In this document: one piece after another, positions 51,694-63,962 of the stretch
Layout of the letters: each line of letters begins with the position of its first letter
Position numbering within the stretch: position 1 is the first letter of the stretch
Source of the DNA: Saccoglossus kowalevskii
Lineage: Eukaryota; Hemichordata; Enteropneusta; Harrimaniidae
Assembly: GCF_000003605.2 (NCBI RefSeq)
Contig: NW_003111970.1
Coordinates: forward strand, 588,881 to 652,880
Length of the DNA stretch: 64,000 nt
Direction of reading: 5' to 3'
The notes under the pieces: model-generated
Seen by the model: only the letters and a program-made list of their open reading frames with translations
Databases searched by the model: none
Told to the model about the DNA's origin: nothing
Program-made: the position numbers and the translations under genes

Positions 51694-52160
51694 TTAGAGA
51701 GAGATTCGGCTACACGTTTTACGTTCTACGTGTACGTGTACGCGCATAATTCGCGTTCGCATATCCTCGGGGGCGGAGCTACGTCACATACGTTCTACGT
51801 TGCTAAGACGCGCCGGTGAAAACTCGAGAAAACAACACAAACTCAACTTTGAAGTAATCCTGAACAACCAAATTCATATATGTTACACACGTAGGGCTAA
51901 TCTTGTTACGCTGTTCAGGGGACTCTCAACAACCATCGCAAAGTACCGTTTTCTGCGAGTTTTTGGTCTTTGTTTTCACCGCGAGGGTTGCCAGGCGGTA
52001 GAAAATGCCCGGATGTCCGCCCCCGAGGATACCTTTGTGCTGAAAAATTAGAGAGGTTCGACTACAACTTTTACGCGTACGCGTACGTGTACGCGCAGAA
52101 TCCGCGTTCTAAGAATTCGATGACGTTACCGCAGAGGCAAGTGTAGCCGGACCTCTCTAA
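51694..52160. mobile_element. 467-bp fold-back element with nested smaller copy
   Basis: The left end TTAGAGAGAGATTCGGCTAC and the right end, read on the opposite strand (TTAGAGAGGTCCGGCTACAC), form terminal inverted repeats. Further in, ATCCTCGGGGGCGGA at 51763-51777 has a perfect 15-bp inverted partner at 52016-52030, and GGTGAAAAC words are inverted near 51813 and 51975. A second start, TTAGAGAGGTTCGACTACA at 52048, together with the right end defines a 113-bp inner element. Both copies carry ACGTGTACGCGC words. It has no coding capacity and looks like a non-autonomous DNA transposon, possibly with a nested insertion. Confidence 0.7.
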
Positions 52161-53060
52161 TATGTGTGACACAGTGTGAGACGATATTTGGGACATATTT
52201 GAAACTTTTGAACTAGTCCCAATTATTTTAATATAATAAATATAACTATTTCCACAATCTTATTAGAACAATGTATAACACATTTTATATATTTTAGAAT
52301 TTACAGTTATAGTTATCATAAACTAATTTTTCAACGTGTAACACCCAAATTAACCGGAGTCAGTATTTGTAAGCCGATTTGAAGCAGTGTAATATTTGCG
52401 TGGGGTGTTGTGACAGAAAAAAAAATATCTCAATAAAATTATCGCATTTGAATGAATGGTAGGTCATGTTCAAAGGCATCCAGATAGAAAGTATCTCAAT
52501 CTCATTTGACGTATCGCTAAAAGCAATTAATATTGCGCATACTTCCTCGGTTTAAAAACAGAAGTAGCAATAAACACCTTAATTAAATAATTACCTGGAA
52601 TCTTATTGGTTGCGCGTCGCGCTGTGCTGACAATGTTCATTATTTCAATAGACGTTAATTAAGTCCTAAAAACGCAGCATAAAATTGAGTTTGTCGGGTG
52701 TGAGGTACTTATCAAGCTTAGTAGCAATATTGCCCGTGGAGAGATCACTAAGTTAAATCAGATTTGTACACTTGTCTACTTTGGTGGAAATTAGGCAAGG
52801 TAATTTGCTAGAATCAGCATAAACTACGATTGCCGCAAGTATTTCACGTAACTTGTCGCGGTAACGTCATTATGCCTATCATCTTCTCGCATTCATCGTG
52901 GTATGCACTTTCGGGAACTGCTTTGATACAACGAGTGATTGTGATAAATTATCCAGTGTTATCGTTTAAATGCATTAGTTTTCTAAAACATGCTATACAT
53001 AAATGCGCGTCTGATGAAAACTAAGTGGGATAATGCAAATTAACAGTTGACAATGGCGAG
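52161..53060. other. No recognisable gene
   Basis: AT-rich sequence. Nothing was identified. Confidence 0.45.
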
Positions 53061-53061
53061 T

Positions 53062-53140
<79 letters not shown>

Positions 53141-53143
53141 TTT
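53061..53143. repeat. (TTTA)n microsatellite, about 21 units
   Basis: A nearly perfect tetranucleotide run followed by decayed TTTAGTTA variants up to about 53175. Confidence 0.95.
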
Positions 53144-53175
53144 GTTTTGTTATTTAGTTATTTAGTTAGTTATAT

Positions 53176-54696
53176 AGTTATCGGCTTCAATACAATTCCT
53201 TTTGTCATTCTGTACAACACATCGTGTATCCTGTAGTTGTAGAAAACCACATGATTCTACCACAGAAGTAGCAAACAGACGCGCTGAATAGGTGATTTTC
53301 CGAACAATTGCGAGATCTCGCGAGATGCATTTCTTTATTTCGCAGCTTACATTGACCGGCCGATCTTCGACAGAGGAATATTGCTTCCGAATACCCTTAC
53401 TTAATCGAAATTGCCTATAATCAAATGTGGACAGCACATTATTAAGCATGGAAATGTCCCCGAAATACTTTCGCGTTTGTCGAATCCCACGCGATGTTTG
53501 ACGCGACTACGACGCTATGACCTTTGTTTGTCCTGTTTTTACGTTCGATTTCACGCATAACGCGTGATTCTCGCAGTGTACGGAAAATGGTCTATTCAAG
53601 ATACTAAGAATCATTTACAGTGTTAAAGAATTTCAAACAAATGCTAAAACTCTATACATGACCCCGTTTACTCTGTTAGTAACGTAATTCTTTATACAAC
53701 TTACGCAACAAAAAGCATCATTGCCCTTTGCCATAATGATGCATTCATGCGACTTTATGTTGAAATCCTGAAAATAAAATTTAAGTTCACTAGAGGCAAT
53801 TTAACAATATCAGTGGTTGCCTCTGCCGATTTGACACTATTTATTTATTTACATTTATCTCGTACCATCGGTCATTTTGCAGTTATCTGAATATTTTTCA
53901 TCCCCCAGTACTCTTGGTAATATCAATGTAATTGTTAGTGGTAGTATATCCAACCCTGTAAGCTGTATTCTATACTTTCCAACATATAAAGGCTATCATT
54001 TCACCGGATTATTTAAAGGCAGAAGATTTTTGTTTTGGGAATTTTGTTTACAAATCTACACCAGACTTTGCAAAGCTGAGTTTTGGCTTTTGCTTTGGGG
54101 CTTGCATGTCTATGTCCTGCAGTAATAACTTGTCACTGTCTGACTGGCGATTAAGATTTCGTCGGAACCTGAGCTGTTTCTCGACCGTCACCGTCAACCC
54201 CGGACGTTCACAACATCGATATGATTTCGCACACTGATAATGAAAACCGCAAATGCAGCCAAATTGCATCAATATGTACAATATATACAGCTACCACAAA
54301 GTGTACTCGACTCATCGATCGGCATTGGGTCACGGAACTCGTGTTTCAAGCTACCTTTGAAACGCTCAAATGGTCGACTTCGTGAGTGTACATTTTTATC
54401 AAAGTGACGTAAAATTATACAATCGAAAAGTCCACTCTTGAACTGTTATCTTTGTAAAATTTTGTTTAGAACGGTAATGGTAGTGGTTCCAATACGGAAT
54501 TGTTCAAATTTGTCGATTGGCACATAAACATGTTTATTTTGAACAAGACATAGTTTGTATCTACCTTAAAAATAAAGAATGTTGCTATGTTTTATACGAA
54601 CGACTAACTCGGATAAAAGAAACCGCTTGCTTACTTTTTTACTTGCTGACTGTATATCTTGACGATTACCCAATCTGTTCTCAAAAGATAAATATA
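53176..54696. other. No recognisable gene
   Basis: A 43-residue plus-strand frame at 54106-54237 (starting MSMSCSNNLSLSDWRLRFRR) has protein-like composition but no recognisable family. It is not called as a gene. Confidence 0.4.
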
Positions 54697-55060
54697 AGGT
54701 TGTCACGAGGATACCACAAAGTATGCGCGAAAACATTACGGCGTACTGTCTGAGTGCATACTTTGGGGGTATTCTCGTGATAACATTAATAATATACATC
54801 TTTTCCTTCCAATGATACATCATGGGAATGCCGAAATCCAAAAAGTATGTTTAGAACAGAATCAGCGAACTGCTTGTGTTGAGTTCCATCAAACCCTGGT
54901 GGCAGCCATGTTTGTTTTTTAGAGGACGCTTATGTGCGTAATGATCCCATATTTGGGACTCGCATTTCCGTATACGGTAGGATGAAAATATCACGTAAAA
55001 TACCGCAAAATGACGGCACGCTGCAACTTATGGCGTTACGGTAACAGATGTATAATAATG
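54697..55060. repeat. Interspersed 350-bp repeat, copy 2, with intact hairpin end
   Basis: Same-orientation partner of 28399-28742. Here the first 90 bp form an imperfect hairpin. An arm of 28 nt at 54699-54726 (GTTGTCACGAGGATACC then CAAAGTATGC) pairs with 54756-54784, leaving a loop of 29 nt. The inverted end suggests a mobile element terminus or a structured RNA. I recognise no known family. Confidence 0.8.
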
Positions 55061-57252
55061 CTTATTATGTTCCTAGCTTAAATAATACTCGTACCCGAGT
55101 TTAATTACTATCTAGATATCACCTCTTGGCCGAGATCCATTCACTAACGTACGTGACTTTGCCTTTATGATATTCTGATGTTCGCACAGCCCTGTGGCCA
55201 AATGCACTATGTGTCAGCACTTGTACTTGCAATTTGCACTCAAAGAGTCGGGAGAGACAGCAGTGACATTCGATCTCCGGAACTGTTGCGTGGCACTAAA
55301 AAACATTTAAAAAATGTGTTCTAGGCAAGACATGACATATCAAAGGTGCGGTGTACTCCATGTACATTACTTCAAAGAATAGAGATTGAGAAACAGACCA
55401 GATAATGTTTCATCCTTTGACAATTTTACTACGAGATAACTCAAACACCTAACCTCACATATAGCTTTATATTGTTACTAAGTACTGGAAACTTCGCAGT
55501 GAGTTTATTTATTGAATGACCTAAGCCATTCTTGCTTGCGTAGTATTGAATTTTGTTATTCTCTTCTCGGCCTACAATTAGTATGATGTTAAACCATTTT
55601 GCTCGAACAACAGAACATGTTATTTTATTTATCAAATGTTTCATTTCCGAATTTACATCTTTCCTAACAGTTGCACTGCTCTATGAATATTTATACAACG
55701 ATCACGGACCGATGGTACGAGATACAATAATTGTATCGCTTCTACCAGTGAGGTGCGATCGGTTATGTTTTAGGGAATGTTGTTGAAACTTGACAGCTGG
55801 CGATTAATGAAGTGACATTCATGTGTGTTAATACAGCTGCTGTTCGTGAGTGAGCTTACTATGGTTTCCATTGCGAATAAAATAACACAGTGTTGGTTGG
55901 AGGAATGTTAGAATGTGAATACAAGTATACGTAAATGCTTACAATTCCACAGTTGATTTACCAAGTGTTCTCAAAGGTAGAACTCAATAAGAACAATCTT
56001 CCCAAAGACAGCATACGATTTGATAACCTTGTTTTGTTGGAACATTGGCAATTATTAATCATTTAATTACTGTTGATTGAGTCCGTGTACTGCCGCGTTA
56101 GTCGCTGTGCATAGTCACTCGATGGTTTCCTTGAGTATTTTAACGTAGTTGCACTATCGGTCTCATATTTCACGTGGCAAATATTTGCAAATATTTGCAA
56201 ATATTTGGCATCGTATCCCGAAATGCGAATAATTTGCAAATACATTGTATAGATAGGGAAATCAAATCAAATTCAATTATTATTAAAAATAATACAAAAC
56301 TTAACGTAAATATTCTGAACAAATTTGTTCCGTCCACGATCCGTGGTGCAATCACGACGCGTAACATGTCATAAGATATGCTATGTAATGTGATCGTAAG
56401 GAAGAAATATGTAAGCGTGCATTCACATGTAGATTAAATGTAGAGTTCGAGATCTTGTTTTACATCATAATCACTGGCATTGCCTGTCGGTTTATGCTAG
56501 TCAATGATGCACTAAATCAGAATGCAATATCTTGATCATACAAATGGCAGAATAAATCTGTTCCGGTGAACATTTACGGATATAAAATGTGAAAATACAA
56601 TGTTTTGGCTCTGAAATGAATTCTCTCATGTTACTAAAATTGACACACGTTTTAATATTCCGATATTATAAATATTACAACTGGGGAAATATAAACCATC
56701 ATTACATAATCGACCTGCAGCCTTGAAAATAGAGTAAGTTTGCCCTTGAGTTTTTTTTTACAGAACATGACAGGTGAACCCCTAATCATCGATGAATTTA
56801 AGACTTAAACATTAATCAGCGCAGTGCTATTTGTTATATACGCATGGCGGTAATTTTTTGTTTGTAAATGAGGACGAACTCGTTACGTTTTCCGGATTAT
56901 CCTTCGGGGGATGTCAAAAAACACGTACTACTATAAGTAATTGCTTTGACTTTAATTGGTTCCTAACGAGGGCATTTTTATACTGTCGTGACTATGAACA
57001 ATTGAATCTGTGACGAAATATGCTTTATTAGTGAGCATCATTTTCTTTGAATTCTGATACAAACGTAATGTTACGCTAATATACTATTTCGATATTTCAC
57101 AATTAGGCATATCTTCAATTCCCCCATACTTACGCGACTGCAAATCACGTAATGTCATCGAATTTAATTGGCTGTTAGTTATAAGAACTCCGAACAAATG
57201 CCGCCACCTGCCAGATTGTGATAGCTTTTAAACACACATCAACCCAAACAAA
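55061..57252. other. No recognisable gene; octamer-like cluster inside
   Basis: AT-rich sequence with only short frames. The one notable word cluster, at 56183-56241, is listed separately. Confidence 0.45.
56183..56241. promoter_or_regulatory. Three perfect ATTTGCAAAT palindromes
   Basis: ATTTGCAAAT occurs at 56183-56192, 56193-56202 and 56232-56241. The first two belong to a three-unit run of GCAAATATTT. The word overlaps the POU octamer (ATTTGCAT) at seven of eight positions and also fits some C/EBP sites. Function is not shown. Confidence 0.35.
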
Positions 57253-57344
57253 AGTAATTTAATGCATGTAATTTACACGCGTTGTATACATTGCTATGTG
57301 TCCCATATCGAACAGGACGTGACGCGACGACTGCCACCCTTTAA
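57253..57344. mobile_element. MITE-like element, GTCGTCG family, 5'-truncated copy
   Basis: It shares TTTACACGCGTTGTATAC, TATCGAACAGGACGTG and the right end CGACGACTGCCACCCTTTAA with the copies at 17260 and 63331. The left terminal repeat is missing. Confidence 0.6.
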
Positions 57345-60300
57345 CTGAATATGCTCGCAATATGACAAATGTTTTTATGATCTGATATTACAAGGCAAAC
57401 ACATCTAATATAACACATGATATTAAAACAGTAGCCGTTGATGTTATTTGGCACCGGGCTTCTTTTAGCGTGTCTTCAGTAGTACAGTTGCAAATATCCC
57501 TTGTCAGTCACAACATTACAGTGCGTGATCATTTAATGTTCGACAGTAATTGGTGCGTAGACATAATATTCAGTAACATTGAATGACCTCGCATCTGTAG
57601 ACCTTACAAAAAGTACCCAGAAAACATCAAGGAAAATTAGACTATGAATTCGCTCTTTTAAACTCAATTCTATAGTTGCCCTTGATTCACTCAAATGTGT
57701 CTATGCGTGATTGAATTTTTTTTTTATCACAGTGTTTCTCGAACGATAGCTCATGTGATCAACTGAAGTAACACACGTGTCGTTTCTAATAAGTTCGTGA
57801 CAGTTACGCTGCATGTTAGTTCACATTTCTGGCAGGTACTTTTATTTCATAATAGACCATTGCGATGCACCGCGATTTTGTCAGTTTCCACGAATAAATG
57901 AAATCAAAAAAAGAAGTGAGAGCTGAAACACAAATTACGTGAAATCAATCAATCATAAATACAGGCATATAAAATACAAGGACACATGGTACGCGCACAT
58001 TAGTCTTCTGACTTTCTACAGGATGTACACCCTCAAACATTAACCCTGATATACAATGTGTTAGTTTATAACTAACATTTAAGTTTTTTGTTAAATAAGA
58101 ATAATTATATAATTTTTGTTTTGCATGTCAAAAAAATAAAAAAAATGGAGCACGGTTATATATTAACCTGTCAATCTGTGAACGATTGGAAATGAAAAAC
58201 AATGCACAATAAAGGCTGTTCGTACAAATAAATGAAATACACCATAACTACAATTTGGATTATATTTTTTAATAATATAAATCTAGTACGAAATTACATT
58301 CATTATAATATTATAAGTTTTAATGTCAGATGCTATATGAGTAGAAATAACTTTGACAAGCAATTTCGGTCTGGCAATACTAACATTGCTATATATATGA
58401 TACGTGGTCTTTCATATTTGTGTGAAATAAAAGTTTGCTGAATATTGTCGCATTGAATTCAATGTATGAAATGAATCCACGGCGTTATCTCATCACTGAC
58501 AACGTATTGAATGTTTTTTCGAAGCGGCTGACTGTAGTTCTGGAGTTGAATTCTGCATTGTATCGGACATATCATAGATTTGAATGGCTGCTTGAACTAA
58601 TTTGCCACATTTTCCTCACGAGGCGTTTCACACGTGATAAAAAAATTCAACTGTGACATTTAATGTCGGGAACTGCCATCCTCCAAAAAACGTGTAACGA
58701 ATTTTTAGTCGGCAATAATATTCCCCGTAATAATATTTTTTTTTGTTTCGTGCACTATGAATCCGGTTATGGAATGTCACTGGTTGCGAACACAACAAGT
58801 ATTCGGAATGTGGGAACCCAATGTGAACATCACACTCTACTGGTTTATACAAAAGAGTGGACGACGACAACCTTTTCTTTATAGGAAAATATTTAAAATC
58901 GTTGACCATAAACATCGAGATAGTACGCGTAAGAAACAACTGACTATATGTCCGGATTTCAAAAGATTGACCTTTGAACCACTGCGTTTAGAAAACGATG
59001 AAAGATACTTACGTGGGCAGAAAACTGGAACGACTTACGTCACTTGCGAATCAATGAACGACGTAGTTACCAATGACGCGATGGTTGGGCAAGCTACAAC
59101 TTTTATACGTAAGAACTTGTCACAGGCCTCTTAATTGTCTGGCCGCGTAATAAACAATCACGCCCAAAGACATTTCCAACAAATGTCATATGTTAGAAAG
59201 ATTTGCGATGTAGTTATGATGTTCGCTACGGTTAGGTACGAGTTTACCCTTTACGTGAAATCATTTAGTACCACTAGATTATGCAGATAATGACATTTCC
59301 GCAGTAAAATTACTTTAACCACACTTGACAGTTAAATAAAGAATGTCTGCAATAGAAGATAAGGAGTTAGACCATATAATATTAAGACAGTAAAAGGAAT
59401 TACTTAAATACAGTAGAACCGCACAGTAAGATTGTTCTATTTTACTAATGCATTAGTTCACACGGAGATATTGCCTGATACGAACTTTAATTAAACCGGG
59501 CCTTTCCTCAAGCACCTCGTAAATTAGAATTCCAAACACGTAAAAGCGAAACTACTGCGAAGTAGGGCACATAGTGATACCGGCAAACCTATAAATCGAC
59601 TTGGCTATCTGTAGCACTCCAGTCTGGGCATACACTACTCGTTGACATGTCTAGAAAATTAGATTGAACCTAATAAAGCGCTCAGCGGTTCCGTCCTATC
59701 ACGTCTACTGAATAGAAATAGTGTTACCACAATTGTAATAGACATGTACTCCACAAGTACGGGGTCGATCTGTTGCCTACTATATCGTAGATGTACTGTA
59801 TATATGTATACTACCTTTACAATGTATATTTCAATGCACGTAAAATAATATGTATACTTATAATATAGACTATTAGCAGAATCGAATTAAATGATACGTG
59901 ATCACACCTTAACATGAGGATCGCAGCTCCTAATGATATTGGATTCATCGAATATACCGAAGTGTGTGCCAAAGAAGCACGTGTGTCAAAGTAAAACTAC
60001 TTACCTATTGTAATGTTTCAAAATTTACGTGATTTAGGTTTTCTTAGAGAAAGTATAAATATTTCTGATTTTAAGACAAATGGCTTTACCTTGATATAGG
60101 CGCGGAATAAATCAAAAAACTCCAACATTTAATTAAATTGATCATTTCCAATTGGTGGGTTGTTGTTTTACATGCTGTATCAGTTTTACAATCTACGAGC
60201 ATTAATCACTGCACAGGTCTTGCCACCGCGGACTATCTGACAATCTGAACGTATTATTTTAACTTAGAAATAAAATGTCAGTGTGCTAACATAACGTAGT

Positions 60301-62671
60301 TGATCGGTGATACACACATCTCAGTTAGTGATGGTAAACGCTTTGGAACGTGTCTAAATATATTTCGATTGTTAAGAGATGATAAATTTCGAATGAAAGT
60401 AGTATCAGTTGTAATGATAGCTCACATATATAACGTTCACCCTGTGTAGATATAGACAGTTTGTAGACGAGGATGGCAAACAAACCATGCGCACTCTTCA
60501 ATAGTATAAGTACAGGTAAGTTTTTGGTGCATAGACAAGTCTGAACTTATGCGAAATATTTGTAAGGTCAACTGAATCTCATTTCCCCATTCATCTGTCT
60601 TCCACGCCATTTCATGCGCAAGCAAAGACATACAAATTACCAACCCTGGACACAATTAATTTACAACTTTGGTTTACACCAACGTCACGGTGGCAATTCC
60701 TTTGGTATACTGATTGAAATTCTAAATTCCATCAATGTATTTATTAAACACATGAATTGTTACGTGAATATTTGTTTTATACCAAAAAACATCATTTCAA
60801 TACACTTCCAACATATCTTATATTATGTATGAAATAGTTTTTTCAAAGTTACTACGTGAATCAATTTGCGAATGGGCAATATAATGCTTAATATATTATC
60901 ATCATAGTATTACGTCGCTGTATTGTTATTATATTGTCTACCAATGAGTGTTGGATTTCAGATTCAAATACCAACATTCAGATTATCGTTACGTTGTAGT
61001 GAATAATGTAGTAATATTAAACGTTTAATACGAGTTACATGGCACCAATACTATTAAACGAATAATAAAATAAACAGTGATACTATAAAAAATATTGATG
61101 ATAAATAAATGTTTAAAGAGTACTTTGCTGGAGTAGAAAGGTCAGAAAATATCTTAGAGCTATTCTAGGATGATTCCAAGATGTTGACCTTTTTAAAAAT
61201 TTAGAGGTCTACATGCATTATTCATGAAACACAAAATAAAATTCAACACTATGGTACAATAAGCGAAGAACAATAGAAAAAATCATTCAAATATATATAA
61301 ACCGTTGTCACTTTCCTTCTTTTCAACGTAAATGATTCCTTTGCAAGTAACAAGATAAATTGGAATATACTGAGACGAAAATGACCTGCCAAGAACTCTT
61401 AGAAAGCGAGAAGAGAAAACGGGTTTTGTTGTTTTTTGCGCCCTAGTGTTCTATGTAACCATGGTAATTGGAGCGGTGGATGTTTGACGGTAGATACCGG
61501 AGCACTATTTGAAAACCAGCATCCAACTTTTCCTACTGGATGTCCCGCATGCCACTCTTACGTATGTTTTAACTATTTCGATACTACCACTAGATGCCGG
61601 CAAAATACCATGAACAAGATTGAACCATTATTTTGTTATGCTCAAACGTATCCACCTGTATTTATAGCAGCCGCTTGTAGTTAATGGTATGTACTCCCAG
61701 CCTCCCCGTACCTTTTTTACGATTGACCAGCTAATAAATAAAACACTGTAAATGTCGGTGGAAGTGTATTTATCAATTTCTTATCAGGTGATGTGACCCC
61801 ACATTCCCGAAGGAAATCAGCCGTTATTAAACTAAACATAGCGGCATATACTGTATTGATATAGACTGGTAGTATTAAGAAGTGAGCGTCACAAATCATA
61901 TGAAGAAGTCGTACTCTCGCCTTATTTTCGATGTTCACTTCTGTTCCATGACACATAATTAGCTCGTAAAAGTTTAAATAATAATTCTCCCGTACGTCGA
62001 ATGGTTTAAATTAATGACTTTCAGCTATCAAGCTGATGGAGTCCTTTCCGCAAATATTAACCCGATCGAAAGCGATAACGGTTGATATTTATTCCAGCTC
62101 TTGGGCAGATGAATTTCTCGGCATGTTTAATTTCTGCTAATGGAGTTACCCGTATACTGTTACGTGCACAATGTATAATCCTTGTTAAAAATACCTTAAA
62201 GAATAATTGTATAGCATTGTATAACTACTACTGACATTTTAGATCACTTACGGAATAATTATGTTTTTTAACAAAACATTCGGGCAATATGTAGACCACG
62301 TTTGAAGAATAATCTTCGATTTTCTGTGATTTGTTAGTTGCAAGGTTTGTTAACTTCCACAAAATAAAACATATTTGTTTTAATATTTCTCCAAAATTTC
62401 GACCAAGAATTGTAGCCATATGTCCATATGGTACCAGATTATGAAAAAAATTAAAGATTAATGCATGAAAATAGGCAAAATATTGCAGCAACATTGGCGG
62501 GAAAACTTATGGCGCCAAACGAGTTAACTAGTCAGATAACAATAAAGGTCAGAGATGTTATTTTTCAAGTTAGAGCTTCTCGATTGTCTTTCAAAATGGC
62601 CAGTATATATGTTTCTTCGCTGTGGAGGTTAATATAACAAAATATAATTTGCATGGAAACGAGCTCGCATT
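57345..62671. other. No recognisable gene (5.3 kb)
   Basis: AT-rich sequence. The frame at 58757-59134 (125 residues) and the Cys-containing frame at 61436-61684 were read through and not recognised. Confidence 0.45.
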
Positions 62672-62736
62672 GATTCAAAGGGCAGTAGTCGTCGCGCCAC
62701 GCATGCGCGAGATATACGGGTCTCATACAAACAAAG
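62672..62736. mobile_element. Possible end fragment of the GTCGTCG element family
   Basis: CAAAGGGCAGTAGTCGTCGC, then CGCATGCGCGAG and TACAAACAAAG, follow the order of words in the left half of the 16814 element. The opposite end is not seen. It could instead be a G+C-rich promoter patch, since AAGATGGCCACTTTG follows directly. Confidence 0.35.
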
Positions 62737-62789
62737 ATGGCCACTTTGACCGTTGCGCAGATCAACGAGTACTAACTATGTATTTTTAG

Positions 62790-62941
62790 GTGATTGGAAG
62801 GTATCAAAGGAGTCACCGGCTGTATTCAGTGCAAGTCGCGCCCAGGTCAAACCTCACACTTGTGATTTCAATTTGAAGAGCGCATTGGATTATGGGAAAA
62901 TCAATGTTTATCAACACAAATGTCACAAGTGCGCAGCATGA
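62790..62941 (+). CDS. Candidate terminal exon with 3CxxC zinc-finger-like text
   Basis: After a possible acceptor (tatttttag) at 62789, the frame reads through SASRAQV, GKINVYQHKCHKCAA and a TGA at 62939-62941. The spacing and words (S-A-x-A-x-V, then G-K-[IV]-x-[MV]-x-x-x-x-Q-x-C-x-x-C) resemble the C-terminal half of 3CxxC-type zinc fingers of receptor-transporting proteins. The upstream CxxC pairs and the conserved Trp are not present here. It could be a decayed fragment or chance. No partner exon was found. An ATG at 62737 opens only a 12-codon frame. Confidence 0.25.
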
Positions 62942-63330
62942 CGATAACGCGCTTTAATATTTAACAAACCTGACAGAAAAAAAAAGAAAAAAATATTTTT
63001 CTTGTTATTATTATTAATTGCTAGCATAACTATTTAATAAGAGGCAACCCATTATATATACACAAACAAAAAACGAATAGGGCAGTTGTCTTTGAAGAGG
63101 TTAAAATGCCTTTATCACACCAAACCGCTATTTGAGATTTAGACTTCCGGCGTATACACGCCTCAATATATAGTATGTAGTAACGGTGTCATCAGGTATT
63201 TTTTGTGGGCATACAGTGCTTAGTATATAAATAAATGTACGTTTTGGTTATACACAGCCTCAAGTAAATTTGTCTTCACTAGTTACATCTACGTTAAGTC
63301 AAAACATGAATTAACAAAATCTTAATTTAG
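62942..63330. other. No recognisable gene
   Basis: AT-rich spacer. Nothing was identified. Confidence 0.5.
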
Positions 63331-63465
63331 CTTAAAGCGTGGTCGTCGTCGCGCAGCGCGTGTTCGAATTGCATGTAAACAAACAATGTATTTTACACGC
63401 GTTGTATACGTCGCTATAAGTCCCATATCGAACAGGACACGGCGCAACGACCACCGCCCTTTAAG
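63331..63465. mobile_element. MITE-like element, GTCGTCG family, complete copy
   Basis: It is 135 bp, bounded by CTTAAAGCGTGGTCGTCGTC and, on the opposite strand, CTTAAAGGGCGGTGGTCGTT, a clear terminal inverted repeat. The interior CAATGTATTTTACACGCG and CATATCGAACAGGACAC are shared with 17260 and 57253. It has no coding capacity. Confidence 0.7.
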
Positions 63466-63918
63466 CGTCAACAATCTCACTGTTACCTGTTACAGATTAC
63501 AGACTAGCTATATTTTCAAAATAATATGCTAGCTAAAAAGACATGTTTTACAGTTGTAATCTATGATGTTTCTAATAAAATTGTGGTGTCACTGACTAAC
63601 CGACTGAACCATACCCACATTAAACTACTCCCAACCTTCTATGCCGTTTCCAATATTGTATACAATCTGATTAAAATCTGATGTAGTGTACGGGCTTTAA
63701 TTATTTTGGCTATAAACTTATTTTAATTTTATGTTTTATTACTTTTGTTATTAATGCCTTTTTATTTTATTATTTTACTTTGATTTTGATTTTGTGATTT
63801 TTTTTAAATTCCGCCCTACATACATCTGAGCCGATGCCTATGTAACGAGATTTCAACGAGACCCACTGTCGACGATTTTAGTCAACGAATCACAGACCTT
63901 CTTCTATGGCGCACATGA

Positions 63919-63926
63919 TGACGTCA
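63919..63926. promoter_or_regulatory. Consensus CRE in a probable core promoter
   Basis: The full palindrome TGACGTCA lies 37 bp upstream of the ATG at 63963. In animal promoters this CREB/ATF site is concentrated close to transcription starts. The adjoining GCGCACATGA and CACCGGGC make a small G+C-rich patch in AT-rich surroundings, as expected for a promoter. Confidence 0.55.
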
Positions 63927-63962
63927 CCGGGCAGAGTCAGGTGGCAAACACACTCAAATAAA

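Noticed and set aside
58757-59134. 125-residue plus-strand frame
   Set aside because: Mixed composition but no recognised domain, and overlapping frames on both strands are equally open.
61436-61684. Cys-containing 82-residue frame
   Set aside because: Begins at a non-ATG codon, and the Cys spacing fits no family I know.
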